Source: Streptomyces sp. DvalAA-43 (GTDB lineage Bacteria > Actinomycetota > Actinomycetes > Streptomycetales > Streptomycetaceae). Taken from it: a stretch of DNA of 64,000 nucleotides. The position numbers were made by a program, and so were the translations under genes. Shown piece by piece: positions 36,693 to 46,967 of the stretch (position 1 is the first letter of the stretch; each line of letters opens with the position of its first letter). Under the pieces are notes generated by a model. That model searched no databases and was not told the origin of the DNA. It saw nothing but the letters and a program-made list of their open reading frames with translations. The stretch spans positions 186,001 to 250,000 of the forward strand of contig NZ_FMBW01000064.1 in assembly GCF_900091725.1 (NCBI RefSeq). Direction: 5' to 3'.

Positions 36693-37880
36693 GTGTACAT
36701 GAGTTCCCTTGCGCTTTCCGTGCTGCTGTCACTGGTCTCCGCGGTCGCGTACGCGGCCGGGGCGATCGTCCAGGAGCGCGTGGCGACCACCGGCGACGGC
36801 AGCTCGCTCGCACCGCTGCGCAACCGCGTCTGGTGGGCGGCCGTGGCGCTGAACGGCGGGGGCGCGGTGCTCCATGTGGTGGCGTTGGCCTACGGCCCGC
36901 TCAGTCTCGTCCAGCCGCTCGGCGCGCTGACCATCGTCTTCGCCCTGCCGATGGCGGCGCTCTTCGTGCGCCGCCGGGCCGGGGCCACCGCCTGGCGGGG
37001 CGCGATCATGGCGACCGTCGGTCTGGCGGGGCTGCTGGCGCTCACGGGGAACGCCGAGTCGCACTCCCTGAACGGCTCGGATCAGCTGATGGTCGCCGGG
37101 GTGACGCTCGGTGCGATCGCGCTGCTCGCCCTGGTCTCCACGGGCGTGCGGCGGCCGGTGGTACGGAGCGTGGTCCTGGCCGGGGCGGCGGGCATCGCGT
37201 TCGGCATCGCCTCGGTGTTCGTGAAGACGGTGGCGGTGGGGTGGGCCTCCGGCGCGGTGACGGCGCAGCTCCCGGCGCTGCTGGCCATCGCCGGTTTCGC
37301 GGCCGCCGGGCTGCTGCTCTCCCAGGCCGCGTACCGGGGTGCCGGGCTGACGGCGCCGCTGGCGACGGTGACCGTGGTGAACCCGGTGATAGCCGCGATC
37401 GTCGGCATCACGATGTTCGGGGAGCAGTTCCGGCACGGCACGGCCGGGACCGTGCTCGCGTCGGCCTGCGCCGTGGTCGCCGCGGGCGGCCTGATCCTGC
37501 TCACGTCGGAGCGGCTGGGCGCGGAGCAGCGCGCCGCGCGGGCGGCGGGCACCGCACTCCCGGCCGCCCCGGCGGTCGGGGCGGCCGCGGAGGAGGCTCC
37601 GGCGGTCGGGACAAAGGCTCCGGGCGAGGACGCCGGGGCCGGTGCCGAGGTGTTTGCGGAGCCGGTGGCGGACCCGGTCCCGGAGGCGTCCGCCACGGCG
37701 CGTGCACTGCCCGTGCGGATGCCGCTGGACCATCTGGGCCGGGTGGCGTTCGGGCCGGGGCCGTCGTCGTACGACTCCGCGGAGCGGCGGGGCCGCCCGG
37801 CCGCGGGGCCTGCCGCTTCCGAGGACGCGGACGGGCCCCCGGGGGGCGTTCAGACGCTGACGCCGCCCGCTCTGAGGTAG
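36693..37880 (+). CDS. DMT-superfamily transporter with Ala/Pro-rich tail
   Basis: A 395-residue protein. The first 285 residues hold about nine or ten helices of the EamA/DMT type, as two internal repeats. The last 110 residues form an Ala-, Pro- and Glu-rich cytosolic tail with no fold. Substrate unknown; drug, metabolite or metal export are all possible. The start is GTG 36693, seven bases after AAGGGA; a nearby ATG at 36699 is the alternative. Its last 31 bases overlap the convergent Rpf-like gene. Confidence 0.8.
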   Translation: MYMSSLALSVLLSLVSAVAYAAGAIVQERVATTGDGSSLAPLRNRVWWAAVALNGGGAVLHVVALAYGPLSLVQPLGALTIVFALPMAALFVRRRAGATAWRGAIMATVGLAGLLALTGNAESHSLNGSDQLMVAGVTLGAIALLALVSTGVRRPVVRSVVLAGAAGIAFGIASVFVKTVAVGWASGAVTAQLPALLAIAGFAAAGLLLSQAAYRGAGLTAPLATVTVVNPVIAAIVGITMFGEQFRHGTAGTVLASACAVVAAGGLILLTSERLGAEQRAARAAGTALPAAPAVGAAAEEAPAVGTKAPGEDAGAGAEVFAEPVADPVPEASATARALPVRMPLDHLGRVAFGPGPSSYDSAERRGRPAAGPAASEDADGPPGGVQTLTPPALR

Positions 37881-39181
37881 GCCAACGGGTCGATGTCCGA
37901 CCCGTAGCCGGGGCCGGTGCGGATCTCGAAGTGCAGATGCGGGCCCGTGACGTTCCCGGTGGAGCCGGAGCGGGCGATCCGCTGGCCGGCCGAGACGTGC
38001 CGGCCCTCACGCACGTGCAGCGCGGACAGGTGCGCGTACTGGCTGTACTTGCCGTCGCCGTGCCGGATGACGACCTGGTAGCCGTACGCCCCGCCCCAGC
38101 CCGCCGAGACCACCGTGCCGGAGGCCACCGCCCTGATCGATGTGCCGGTCGGGACGGGGAAGTCGACCCCGGTGTGGTAGCCGCTGGCCCAGGAGCCGGC
38201 CTGGCGGTACGAGGTGCCGATACCGGCCGCCACGGGGGCGACGAGACCGGCGCGCTGCTCCGTGTGCTCCTTCGGCCGGTGGCTCTCGGTCTTCTTCGGA
38301 TGCGGCTTCGGCTTGGCCTTCTGCTTCGCGGTGTCGTGCTGCGGTTTCGCCTCCTGGTGCTGTGCGGCGGCCGGTCGCTGCTCCGGTACGGCGGCCTTCC
38401 GGGGCTTCGGCCCGGCCTTCGGCTTCGCCTGCGCGGACGTGCCCGACCGGGCCGTGTCCAGGCTCAGGCGCTGCCCGGGAAGGATGAGGTCGGGGTCGTC
38501 CCCGACGACCTCGCGGTTCTGCGCGTAGAGGTGCTCCCAACCGCCCCGGAGGCGCTCGCTCGCCGCGATCGCGGAGAGCGAGTCGCCGCGCGCCACGGTG
38601 TACGACTCGCGCTTGCCGGGCACGGTGGTCGGCGTGGCGGGGGCGGTGGTCCGCTTCGTCGTCGGCTTCCCGGTAGCGGACTTCCCCGAGGCGGACGTGC
38701 CGGAAGCGGTCTTCTCCGGAGCGGTCGTGCCGGAAGCGGACTTGCCCGGGGTCCGCACCTGACCGGTCCGCTGCGACTGCGGGCTGATGTCGGCGCTCTG
38801 CCCGCCGCGGGCCAGCCCCGCCTTTGTCGAGCAGCCCGGCCAGGCGCCCGGTCCCTGTGCGTCGAGCACCTTCTCGGCGATGGCGATCTGCTGGTCCTTG
38901 GTGGCCAGATCGGCGCGCGGGGCGTAGAGCGTGCCTCCGTAGGCGGCCCAGGTCGACCGGGTGAACTGCAGGCCGCCGAAGTAGCCGTTGCCGTTGTTGA
39001 TGTGCCAGTTGCCGGTGGACTCGCAGGCGGCGACCTTCTCCCAGACGTCCGCCGACGCGGCACCCGCCGAGGCCGCCGCGATGAGCGGGAGCGCGAGGCC
39101 CGCACCGCCTGCGGTGACCGTGAGCGAGGCACGGTTGATCCGGCTGGGCTGATATCTGCGGTGCCGTCCGTTCGCGGCCAT
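37850..39181 (-). CDS. Rpf-LysM-M23 cell-wall hydrolase
   Basis: A 443-residue secreted protein combining three wall-acting parts. After a signal peptide (about 1-45) comes a resuscitation-promoting-factor transglycosylase domain (WEKVAACESTGNWHINNG near 47-64, with the catalytic Glu in CEST). A Thr/Ser/Lys linker, one LysM (about 190-240), a Lys/Pro-rich linker and an M23 metallopeptidase (about 325-440, with HTGVDFPVPTGT and HLHFEIRT) follow. By family it cleaves both glycan and peptide bonds of peptidoglycan, as in spore germination and growth. The start is ATG 39181 after GGGGGAG. The leader is only about 45 bases, too short for the c-di-AMP riboswitch found before several Streptomyces rpf genes. 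Confidence 0.92.
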   Translation of the reverse strand: MAANGRHRRYQPSRINRASLTVTAGGAGLALPLIAAASAGAASADVWEKVAACESTGNWHINNGNGYFGGLQFTRSTWAAYGGTLYAPRADLATKDQQIAIAEKVLDAQGPGAWPGCSTKAGLARGGQSADISPQSQRTGQVRTPGKSASGTTAPEKTASGTSASGKSATGKPTTKRTTAPATPTTVPGKRESYTVARGDSLSAIAASERLRGGWEHLYAQNREVVGDDPDLILPGQRLSLDTARSGTSAQAKPKAGPKPRKAAVPEQRPAAAQHQEAKPQHDTAKQKAKPKPHPKKTESHRPKEHTEQRAGLVAPVAAGIGTSYRQAGSWASGYHTGVDFPVPTGTSIRAVASGTVVSAGWGGAYGYQVVIRHGDGKYSQYAHLSALHVREGRHVSAGQRIARSGSTGNVTGPHLHFEIRTGPGYGSDIDPLAYLRAGGVSV

Positions 39182-39226
39182 GACTTGGCTCCCCCACTGG
39201 CAGTAGGACACGTCGCAAGCGCCCAA

Positions 39227-39254
39227 CTTATGTGCAGGCAAAGGCCGATGACAA
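39227..39254 (-). promoter_or_regulatory. Putative promoter of the Rpf-like gene
   Basis: On the minus strand TTGTCA and CATAAG are separated by 16 bases, about 45 bases before the start codon. Both hexamers are fair matches to the vegetative consensus. Confidence 0.4.
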
Positions 39255-39350
39255 GAGAGCGACGGGCCGCCGGGCACGTCCGGCCCAGCAGCCCCACCAC
39301 TCGGCCGGGCACATCCGGCCCCACCGCCCCACCGCGCTCGCGTACGGCGG

Positions 39351-40067
39351 TCACGACACGGGCGCGCCCTCGGCGGAGCGGTGCCGGGCCGCCGCCTCCA
39401 CGAGAGCGGCCATGACCCGGACGTCCTCGCCCATCTCGGGGTGCCACTGGACCCCGAGCACCAGGCCGTCGTGGCCGGCGAGTTCCACCGCCTCCACGGT
39501 GCCGTCGGGCGCGTGGGCGCTCGCCGTGAGGCCGGATCCCAGACGGTCCACGGCCTGGTGGTGGTAGGTGGGTACCACGGTCGGCTCCGCGACGGCCGCC
39601 GCGTAGACCGTGCCCGGGACGGGGGTGACGGTGTGCTCGCCGAAGACCCCGGTGCCTCCGGTGTGCCCGTCCAGGTGCTGGTGCAGGGTGCCACCGAGAG
39701 CGACATTGAGCAGTTGCATGCCCCGGCAGATGCCCAGGAGCGGGACGCGCAGGTCGATCGCCGCCTCGATCAGCGCGAGTTCCCACGCGTCGCGCGCGCG
39801 GGCGGGCGGGCCGGTGCGGGGATCGGGCGACTCGCCGTAGCGGGCCGGTTCGACGTCGGCGCCGCCCGCGATCACCACGCCGTCCAGTGCCGCCACCGCC
39901 TCCCGGGCCGCGTCGGCGGTGTCGTCGGGCGGCAGCATCACCGCCAGGCCGCCGGCCGCCCGTACCAGGCGCGGGTAGGAGGCGGGCAGCAGGGCGGCGG
40001 GCATCTCCCACACGCCCCAGCGGGCCGGTTCCTGATAGGTGCTGATGCCGATGACGGGCCGGGCCAT
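39351..40067 (-). CDS. Gamma-glutamyl hydrolase of class-I amidotransferase type (PuuD-like)
   Basis: A 238-residue peptidase C26 protein. The nucleophile is Cys114 in LGICRGMQLLN, and the partner His-Pro-Glu lies in GVQWHPEMGE near 208-216. The N-terminal VIGISTYQEPA is typical of PuuD, which cleaves gamma-glutamyl-GABA to glutamate and GABA. In this cluster the likely substrate is another gamma-glutamyl conjugate, such as gamma-glutamyl-glycine derived from ethanolamine; this is inference. It follows the permease gene on the same strand after 96 bases, and the ribosome site GGAGG is strong. Confidence 0.87.
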   Translation of the reverse strand: MARPVIGISTYQEPARWGVWEMPAALLPASYPRLVRAAGGLAVMLPPDDTADAAREAVAALDGVVIAGGADVEPARYGESPDPRTGPPARARDAWELALIEAAIDLRVPLLGICRGMQLLNVALGGTLHQHLDGHTGGTGVFGEHTVTPVPGTVYAAAVAEPTVVPTYHHQAVDRLGSGLTASAHAPDGTVEAVELAGHDGLVLGVQWHPEMGEDVRVMAALVEAAARHRSAEGAPVS

Positions 40068-40104
40068 GGAGCCCCTCCTCCGGTTCGTTCACTGCTCGGT
40101 CGTG

Positions 40105-40124
40105 GTGCGCGCCCTGCCGCGCAC
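40105..40124. terminator. Short hairpin between permease and hydrolase genes
   Basis: GTGCGCG (40105-40111) pairs with CGCGCAC (40118-40124) around CCCTGC. It could reduce read-through from the permease into the hydrolase gene. Confidence 0.4.
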
Positions 40125-40163
40125 GGGCACGGCGGGGGCCGGTGTACGGACAACTCCCCCAGG

Positions 40164-41645
40164 TCACGTCTGGGTTCGGTCCCGGGACAGTTCGGCCTCG
40201 GCCGCCGCCAGGGCGGCGAACTCCTCCTCCGGGGCGCCCGCGACGAGGCGGTGACGGCTGTAGAGGGCGAAGTAGGCCAGTGCCACCACGTACACGCCGA
40301 GCGCGATGAACGCCGCGTCCCGGTCCACCAGGAAGGTCGCCACCAGTGCCGAGCATGCCAGGACGAGGGCCACGGACGAGGTGAGCGCGCCGCCTGGTGT
40401 GCGGTAGGGCCGTTCGAGCCCCGGTTCGCGGCGGCGCAGCACGATGTGGGAGAGCGCCATCAGGGCGTAGCTGATGGTGGCGCCGAAGACGGCGACGTTC
40501 AGCATCCGGCCGCCGTTGCCGATCCAGGCGGCCAGTGTGAAGCCGATCGCGCCGGGAATCAGCAGGCCGAGATAGGGGGACTTGCGGCGGTTGGTCAGCG
40601 AGAGGAAGCGCGGCAGATAGCCGGCTCGGGAGAGTGCGAACAGCTGGCGGGACCCGGCGAAGATCAGCGAGAAGAACGAGGCCACCAGGCCCGCCAGGCC
40701 CGCGTAGTTGACGAAGCGGCTCAGGCCGGTGGGACCAACGTCGCCCTCCAGCGCGACCACCAGGGGGTTGCCCGCTTCCTGGATGGCCCTGGCGCCCTGG
40801 GCGCCGGTGGCGGAGAGGAAGGTGAGGACCGCCAGTCCCACCAGCACGGTCAGCGAGATGGCCAGCGCCCTGGGCATCGACCTGACCGGGTCCTTGGCCT
40901 CCTCGGCGGCGAGCGGCACGCCTTCGACGCCCAGGAAGAACCACATGCCGAAGGGGAAGGCGGCCCAGATGCCGAGGAGTCCGAAGGGCAGCCAGGACGA
41001 GGAGCCGAGTGCGCCGGTGTCCACCGGGATGTCGTTGAGACGGTCCGGGTCGAAGTCGGTGAACGCGCCGACGGCGAAGACCAGCAGGGCGACCACCGCG
41101 ACGGCGGTCACGATCAGGCTGAACCGCAGTGCCTCACCGACGCCCCAGAGGTGGATGCCGATGAAGACCGCGAAGCAGGCGAGGTAGACGGGCCAGCCGG
41201 AGGCGAGGCCGAACAGGCCGAGCGATTCGACGTAGTCACCGATGAAGAGCGAGATGGCGGCGGGGGCGAGGATGTACTCGATGAGGATGGCCGTGCCGGT
41301 CAGGAAGCCGCCCCAGGTGCCCAGGGCGCGGCGCGCGAAGCCGTAGCCGCCGCCGGCGGTGGGCAGGATGGCGGAGAGTTCCGCCAGCGAGAAGACCAGG
41401 CAGGCGTACATCAGGCCCATCAGCGCGGTGGCCGCGGCGAGTCCACCGAAACCGCCCTTGGACAGGCCGATGTTCCAGCCGGAGTAGTCGCCGGACACGA
41501 CATAGGCGACGCCGAGCCCGGTCAGCAGGAGCCAGCCGGCGCTGCCCCGGCGCAGGGTGCGGCGGTGCAGATACGCGTCCGTGCCGGACCCCGCGCCGGC
41601 CTTGTCGCCGGGTGGGCTGGTGGGGGTGTCGGTTCCCTGGGCCAT
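40164..41645 (-). CDS. APC-family permease, ethanolamine type
   Basis: A 493-residue permease with about twelve helices. Its opening LLLTGLGVAYVVSGDYSGWNIGLSKGGFGG-like segment (near 33-62) is characteristic of the ethanolamine permease branch of the APC superfamily. The AELSAILPTAGGGYGFARRALG segment near 87-108 fits too. By family it imports ethanolamine or related amino compounds by proton symport. It is divergent from a GlnA-like ligase gene and shares that gene's regulatory region. The start is ATG 41645 after GGAG; the extra 22 upstream residues in this frame look non-coding. Confidence 0.85.
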   Translation of the reverse strand: MAQGTDTPTSPPGDKAGAGSGTDAYLHRRTLRRGSAGWLLLTGLGVAYVVSGDYSGWNIGLSKGGFGGLAAATALMGLMYACLVFSLAELSAILPTAGGGYGFARRALGTWGGFLTGTAILIEYILAPAAISLFIGDYVESLGLFGLASGWPVYLACFAVFIGIHLWGVGEALRFSLIVTAVAVVALLVFAVGAFTDFDPDRLNDIPVDTGALGSSSWLPFGLLGIWAAFPFGMWFFLGVEGVPLAAEEAKDPVRSMPRALAISLTVLVGLAVLTFLSATGAQGARAIQEAGNPLVVALEGDVGPTGLSRFVNYAGLAGLVASFFSLIFAGSRQLFALSRAGYLPRFLSLTNRRKSPYLGLLIPGAIGFTLAAWIGNGGRMLNVAVFGATISYALMALSHIVLRRREPGLERPYRTPGGALTSSVALVLACSALVATFLVDRDAAFIALGVYVVALAYFALYSRHRLVAGAPEEEFAALAAAEAELSRDRTQT

Positions 41646-41709
41646 GGGGCGCTCCAGATGTGTGTCGACGGCGCTGCGTCGAGGCGGGGGAGGCGGTGAG
41701 GGCCTTATC

Positions 41710-41887
41710 AAAGGTTCACCGGCACACCTTTATGGAACGCCAGGGGGAAACACAAGAGGCGCGCGTTAAACAGCGGTTACGGATGTGCGCCATGCCGGTG
41801 ACGGGTGCGCCGGGCGCCTCCCCCGAGTCGGCGGACCATCACGGCCGGGCCCTCTTCCCAAGCAATGGTCGGCTGTCATACCTTATG
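41710..41887. promoter_or_regulatory. Divergent regulatory region with two palindromes
   Basis: Between the permease and ligase genes, AAAGGT (41710-41715) faces ACCTTT (41726-41731) across ten bases. The 11-base palindrome CATA-CCT-TATG lies at 41877-41887, close to the ligase start. Both look like operator sites; the second resembles GntR-type half-sites. No nitrogen-regulator GlnR box was recognised. Confidence 0.45.
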
Positions 41888-41915
41888 AACCTCGGTGCAC
41901 CCAAGGAGGAATCCC

Positions 41916-43280
41916 GTGGCAGACCGCACACCCCCGCTCGCCGTCGAGGAGCTGCGCTCACTCGTCGCGAGCGGGTCCATCGACACCGTCGTCCTGGCCT
42001 TTCCCGATATGCAGGGCCGCCTCCAGGGAAAGCGGTTCGCCGCCGGGTTCTTCCTCGACGAGGTTCTGGAGCACGGCACCGAGGGCTGCAACTACCTGCT
42101 GGCCGTGGACACCGAGATGAACACCGTCGACGGCTACGCGATGTCCTCCTGGGAGCGGGGGTACGGCGACTTCGCCATGCTCCCGGACGTCGCCACCCTG
42201 CGCCTGCTGCCCTGGCACGAGGGCACCGCGCTGCTCGTCGCGGACCTCGCCTGGAACGACGGCAGCCCGGTCGCCGCCGCACCGCGCCAGGTCCTGCGCC
42301 ACCAGCTGGACCGGCTGGCCGGTCTCGGCTACCGGGCCCAGGTGGGCACGGAGCTGGAGTTCATCGTCTTCAAGGACAGCTACGAACAGGCCTGGGACAG
42401 CGGCTACCGCGGGCTGACCCCGGCCAATCAGTACAACATCGACTACTCCATCCTCGGCACCGGCCGCGTGGAACCGCTGCTGCGCCGCGTCCGCAACGAG
42501 ATGCAGGCGGCCGGGCTGACCGTGGAGTCCGCCAAGGGCGAGTGCAATCTCGGCCAGCACGAGATCGTCTTCCGCTACGACGAGGCGCTGGTCACCTGCG
42601 ACCAGCACGCGATCTACAAGACGGGCGCCAAGGAGATCGCCGCGCAGGAGGGCGTCTCGCTCACCTTCATGGCCAAGTACGACGAGCGCGAGGGCAACTC
42701 CTGTCACATCCACCTCTCGCTGACCGACGGCAACGGTGAGAACGCGATGGCGGGCGACGGCCCGGACGGCATGTCGGAGCTGATGCGGCACTTCCTCGCC
42801 GGACAGCTCGCCGCCCTGCGCGACTTCTCCCTGCTGTACGCGCCGAACATCAACTCCTACAAGCGGTTCCAGCCCGGCTCCTTCGCGCCGACCGCCGTCG
42901 CCTGGGGGCACGACAACCGCACCTGCTCGCTGCGCGTGGTCGGCCACGGCCGCTCCCGGCGCTTCGAGAACCGGCTGCCCGGCGGCGACGTCAACCCGTA
43001 CCTCGCCACCGCCGGGCTGGTCGCCGCGGGACTGTACGGCGTGGAGCACGAGCTGACGCTGCCGGAGGTCTGCACGGGCAACGCCTACACCGCCGAGTAC
43101 GAGCAGGTGCCGACCACCCTGCGCGAGGCCGCCGACCTGTGGGAGGCCAGCCCCATCGCCAAGGAGGCGTTCGGCGAGGAGGTCGTCGCGCACTATCTGA
43201 ACATGGCGCGTGTCGAACTCGCCGCCTACGACGCCGCCGTGACCGACTGGGAGCTGCGCCGCTCCTTCGAGCGCCTGTGA
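41916..43280 (+). CDS. Glutamine synthetase-like gamma-glutamyl-amine ligase
   Basis: A 454-residue GlnA-family enzyme. Catalytic blocks are present: VGTELEFIVF near 133-142, CNLGQHEIVFRY near 202-213, NSCHIHLSL near 258-266, and FENRLPGGDVNPYLA near 342-356. It differs from housekeeping GlnA and lacks the usual Tyr-adenylylation tail, like GlnA4 and PuuA-type enzymes. Streptomyces coelicolor GlnA4 is known to make gamma-glutamyl-ethanolamide, and the neighbouring permease, aldehyde dehydrogenase, SDR and hydrolase support the same job here. The start is GTG 41916, six bases after AAGGAGG. It leads a three-gene plus-strand operon. Confidence 0.9.
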   Translation: MADRTPPLAVEELRSLVASGSIDTVVLAFPDMQGRLQGKRFAAGFFLDEVLEHGTEGCNYLLAVDTEMNTVDGYAMSSWERGYGDFAMLPDVATLRLLPWHEGTALLVADLAWNDGSPVAAAPRQVLRHQLDRLAGLGYRAQVGTELEFIVFKDSYEQAWDSGYRGLTPANQYNIDYSILGTGRVEPLLRRVRNEMQAAGLTVESAKGECNLGQHEIVFRYDEALVTCDQHAIYKTGAKEIAAQEGVSLTFMAKYDEREGNSCHIHLSLTDGNGENAMAGDGPDGMSELMRHFLAGQLAALRDFSLLYAPNINSYKRFQPGSFAPTAVAWGHDNRTCSLRVVGHGRSRRFENRLPGGDVNPYLATAGLVAAGLYGVEHELTLPEVCTGNAYTAEYEQVPTTLREAADLWEASPIAKEAFGEEVVAHYLNMARVELAAYDAAVTDWELRRSFERL

Positions 43281-43318
43281 TCTCTCTCCCGTCCCCCACT
43301 CCCGATCGAGGCCCGTAC

Positions 43319-44722
43319 GTGTCCCAACAGCCCGCACCGCACAGCCTGGACGTCCTGAACCCGGCCACCGCCGAGGTCATCGCCACCATCCCGGCCGCCA
43401 CCGCCGCCGATGTCGACGCGGCCGTCGCCCGCGCCACCGTCGCCCAGCGCGCCTGGGCCGCCGCGGCCCCGGCCGACCGCGCCCGGCTGCTCCGCCGGTT
43501 CGCCGCCGTCGTCGACGAGCACATCGAGGAACTGGCCCTGCTGGAGGTCCGCGAGGCCGGTCACACCATCGGCAACGCCCGCTGGGAGGCGGGCAATGTG
43601 CGCGACCTCCTCGACTACTGCGCGGGCGGCGTCGAACGCCTGCTGGGCCGGCAGATCCCGGTCGCCGGTGGCATCGACTTCACGATCCTGGAACCCCTCG
43701 GCGTCGTCGGTGTGATCGCCCCCTGGAACTTCCCGATGCCGATCGCCGCCTGGGGCGCGGCCCCGGCGCTCGCCGCAGGCAACGCGGTTCTGCTCAAGCC
43801 CGCCGAGACCACACCGCTGACCGCGCTGCGCCTGGCGGAACTGGCCCTGGAGGCCGGACTGCCCGGCGGGCTGTTCCAGGTGCTGCCGGGCGAGGGGCCG
43901 GTGGCGGGCGGCGCCCTGGTGGACCATCCCGGTGTGGCCAAGATCGTCTTCACCGGGTCCACCAGGACCGGCAAGCACATCATGACGCGCTGCGCCGCAC
44001 GCGTGAAACGCCTCACCCTGGAACTCGGCGGCAAGAGCCCGAACGTGGTCTTCGCCGACGCCGACCTGGAGGCCGCGGCAGCCGCCGCCCCGATGTCCTT
44101 CCTGGACAACGCCGGCCAGGACTGCTGCGCCCGGACCCGCATCCTGGTCGAGCGCCCGGTCCACGACCGCTTCCTCGAACTGCTGGCGCCGGCCGTCGCC
44201 GCCGTGGTGGTCGGCGACCCGTCGGACGAGAAGACCGGGATGGGCCCGCTGATCTCGGCCGTCCAGCGGGACCGGGTACGGGGCTTCGTGGACGGCCTCG
44301 GCGAGGGCGGCCTGCCGGACGGCGTACGCACGATCCTCGGTTCGGCGCCCGACGGGCCGGGGTTCTGGTACCCGCCGACCGTCCTCGCCGGGGTGTCGCC
44401 CGAGGCCCCGGTGGCCGTCGACGAGGTCTTCGGCCCGGTCGCCGTGGTACTGCCCTTCGACGACGAGGCGGACGCCGTACGGCTGGCCAACGCGACGGAG
44501 TACGGGCTGGCCGGATCGATCTGGACGCGTGACGTGGGCCGCGCCCTGCGGGTCGGCCAGGGCCTGCGGGCCGGAAACCTCTCGGTCAACTCGCACTCCA
44601 GCGTCCGCTACGCCACCCCCTTCGGCGGCTACCAACAGTCCGGACTGGGCCGTGAGCTCGGTCCCGACGCACTCACCGCGTTCACCGAAACCAAGAACGT
44701 CTTCATCAGCACGGAGGCCTGA
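43319..44722 (+). CDS. NAD(P)+-dependent aldehyde dehydrogenase
   Basis: A 467-residue ALDH-superfamily enzyme. Catalytic Glu lies in LTLELGGKSPNVVFAD near 236-251 and the Cys nucleophile in NAGQDCCARTR near 264-274. Cofactor-binding PWNFPM and FTGSTRTGKHIM are present, and the FGPVAVVLPF motif is near 375. By family it oxidises an aldehyde to an acid. Between a glutamyl-amine ligase and an SDR, the likely substrate is a gamma-glutamyl-aminoaldehyde. The start is GTG 43319 after GAGG. It follows the ligase by 38 bases and precedes the SDR by five. Confidence 0.93.
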   Translation: MSQQPAPHSLDVLNPATAEVIATIPAATAADVDAAVARATVAQRAWAAAAPADRARLLRRFAAVVDEHIEELALLEVREAGHTIGNARWEAGNVRDLLDYCAGGVERLLGRQIPVAGGIDFTILEPLGVVGVIAPWNFPMPIAAWGAAPALAAGNAVLLKPAETTPLTALRLAELALEAGLPGGLFQVLPGEGPVAGGALVDHPGVAKIVFTGSTRTGKHIMTRCAARVKRLTLELGGKSPNVVFADADLEAAAAAAPMSFLDNAGQDCCARTRILVERPVHDRFLELLAPAVAAVVVGDPSDEKTGMGPLISAVQRDRVRGFVDGLGEGGLPDGVRTILGSAPDGPGFWYPPTVLAGVSPEAPVAVDEVFGPVAVVLPFDDEADAVRLANATEYGLAGSIWTRDVGRALRVGQGLRAGNLSVNSHSSVRYATPFGGYQQSGLGRELGPDALTAFTETKNVFISTEA

Positions 44723-44727
44723 GCACC

Positions 44728-45513
44728 ATGACCGACACCACCGCTGTCTGCCGCCGCCTGGTCGGCCGCACCGCCGTAGTCACCGGAGCCGGAAGCGGCA
44801 TCGGCCTCGCCACCGTCCGGCGTCTGGCCGCCGAGGGCGCGCACGTGGTCTGCGCCGATGTCGACGAGGCGAGCGGCAAGGCCGCCGCCGAGGAGGTCGA
44901 CGGCCTCTTCGTACGGACCGACGTCACCGACGCCGAGCAGGTGGAGGCGTTGTTCAAGGCCGCGTTCGACACCTACGGCTCGGTCGACATCGCCTTCAAC
45001 AACGCGGGGATCTCGCCGCCCGAGGACGACTCCATCCTGGAGACCGGGCTCGACGCCTGGCGCCGGGTGCAGGAGGTCAATCTCACCTCCGTCTATCTGT
45101 GCTGCAAGGCCGCCATCCCGTACATGCGCCGCCAGGGCAAGGGCTCCATCATCAACACGGCCTCGTTCGTCGCCCGGATGGGCGCCGCCACCTCGCAGAT
45201 CTCCTACACCGCCTCCAAGGGCGGCGTGCTGGCCATGTCGCGCGAACTGGGGGTGCAGTTCGCCCGTGAGGGCATCCGGGTCAACGCGCTGTGCCCAGGG
45301 CCGGTCAACACCCCGCTGCTCCAGGAGCTGTTCGCCAAGGACCCGGAGCGGGCCGCGCGCAGGCTGGTCCACATCCCGGTCGGCCGGTTCGCCGAGCCCA
45401 CCGAGATGGCCGCCGCCGTGGCCTTCCTGGCCAGCGACGACTCCTCCTTCGTCAACGCCACCGACTTCCTGGTGGACGGCGGCCTCACCGGCGCCTACGT
45501 GACCCCTCTCTAG
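44728..45513 (+). CDS. Short-chain dehydrogenase/reductase
   Basis: A 261-residue classical SDR with intact motifs: TGAGSGIG near 20-27, NNAGIS near 91, Ser in INTASFVA, and YTASK near 153-157. It oxidises an alcohol or reduces a ketone with NAD(P). In this operon it would oxidise the free hydroxyl of gamma-glutamyl-ethanolamide to the aldehyde for the preceding enzyme; that assignment is inference. A strong hairpin follows seven bases after the stop. Confidence 0.93.
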   Translation: MTDTTAVCRRLVGRTAVVTGAGSGIGLATVRRLAAEGAHVVCADVDEASGKAAAEEVDGLFVRTDVTDAEQVEALFKAAFDTYGSVDIAFNNAGISPPEDDSILETGLDAWRRVQEVNLTSVYLCCKAAIPYMRRQGKGSIINTASFVARMGAATSQISYTASKGGVLAMSRELGVQFAREGIRVNALCPGPVNTPLLQELFAKDPERAARRLVHIPVGRFAEPTEMAAAVAFLASDDSSFVNATDFLVDGGLTGAYVTPL

Positions 45514-45519
45514 GCCGTA

Positions 45520-45569
45520 CGCGGGCGGGGGACGGGGGACGCCCTGCCGTCCCCCGTCCCCCGCCCGCG
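45520..45569 (+). terminator. 22-base-stem terminator
   Basis: A perfect 22-base GC-rich stem (45520-45541 with 45548-45569) around a 6-base loop. It is the strongest hairpin in the window and ends the ligase operon. The next gene starts only 32 bases beyond, so either it has a very compact promoter or it depends on read-through. Confidence 0.88.
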
Positions 45570-45601
45570 ACCACCACCCACACCCCAGGAGTGATCTCGG
45601 C

Positions 45602-46912
<1,311 letters not shown>

Positions 46913-46922
46913 CCCGCCGGGC

Positions 46923-46959
46923 GCGCGGGTGCCGGGGCCGACCGCCCCGGCACCCGCGC
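46923..46959. terminator. 16-base-stem bidirectional terminator
   Basis: GCGCGGGTGCCGGGGC (46923-46938) pairs with 46944-46959 around CGACC. It lies between the convergent phosphatase and phospholipase genes. Confidence 0.85.
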
Positions 46960-46967
46960 CCGTGCGC

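Noticed and set aside
39182..39300. c-di-AMP (ydaO-type) riboswitch before the Rpf-like gene
   Set aside because: Such riboswitches precede several Streptomyces rpf genes, but here the likely promoter is about 45 bases before the start, so the leader is too short and the conserved blocks are absent.
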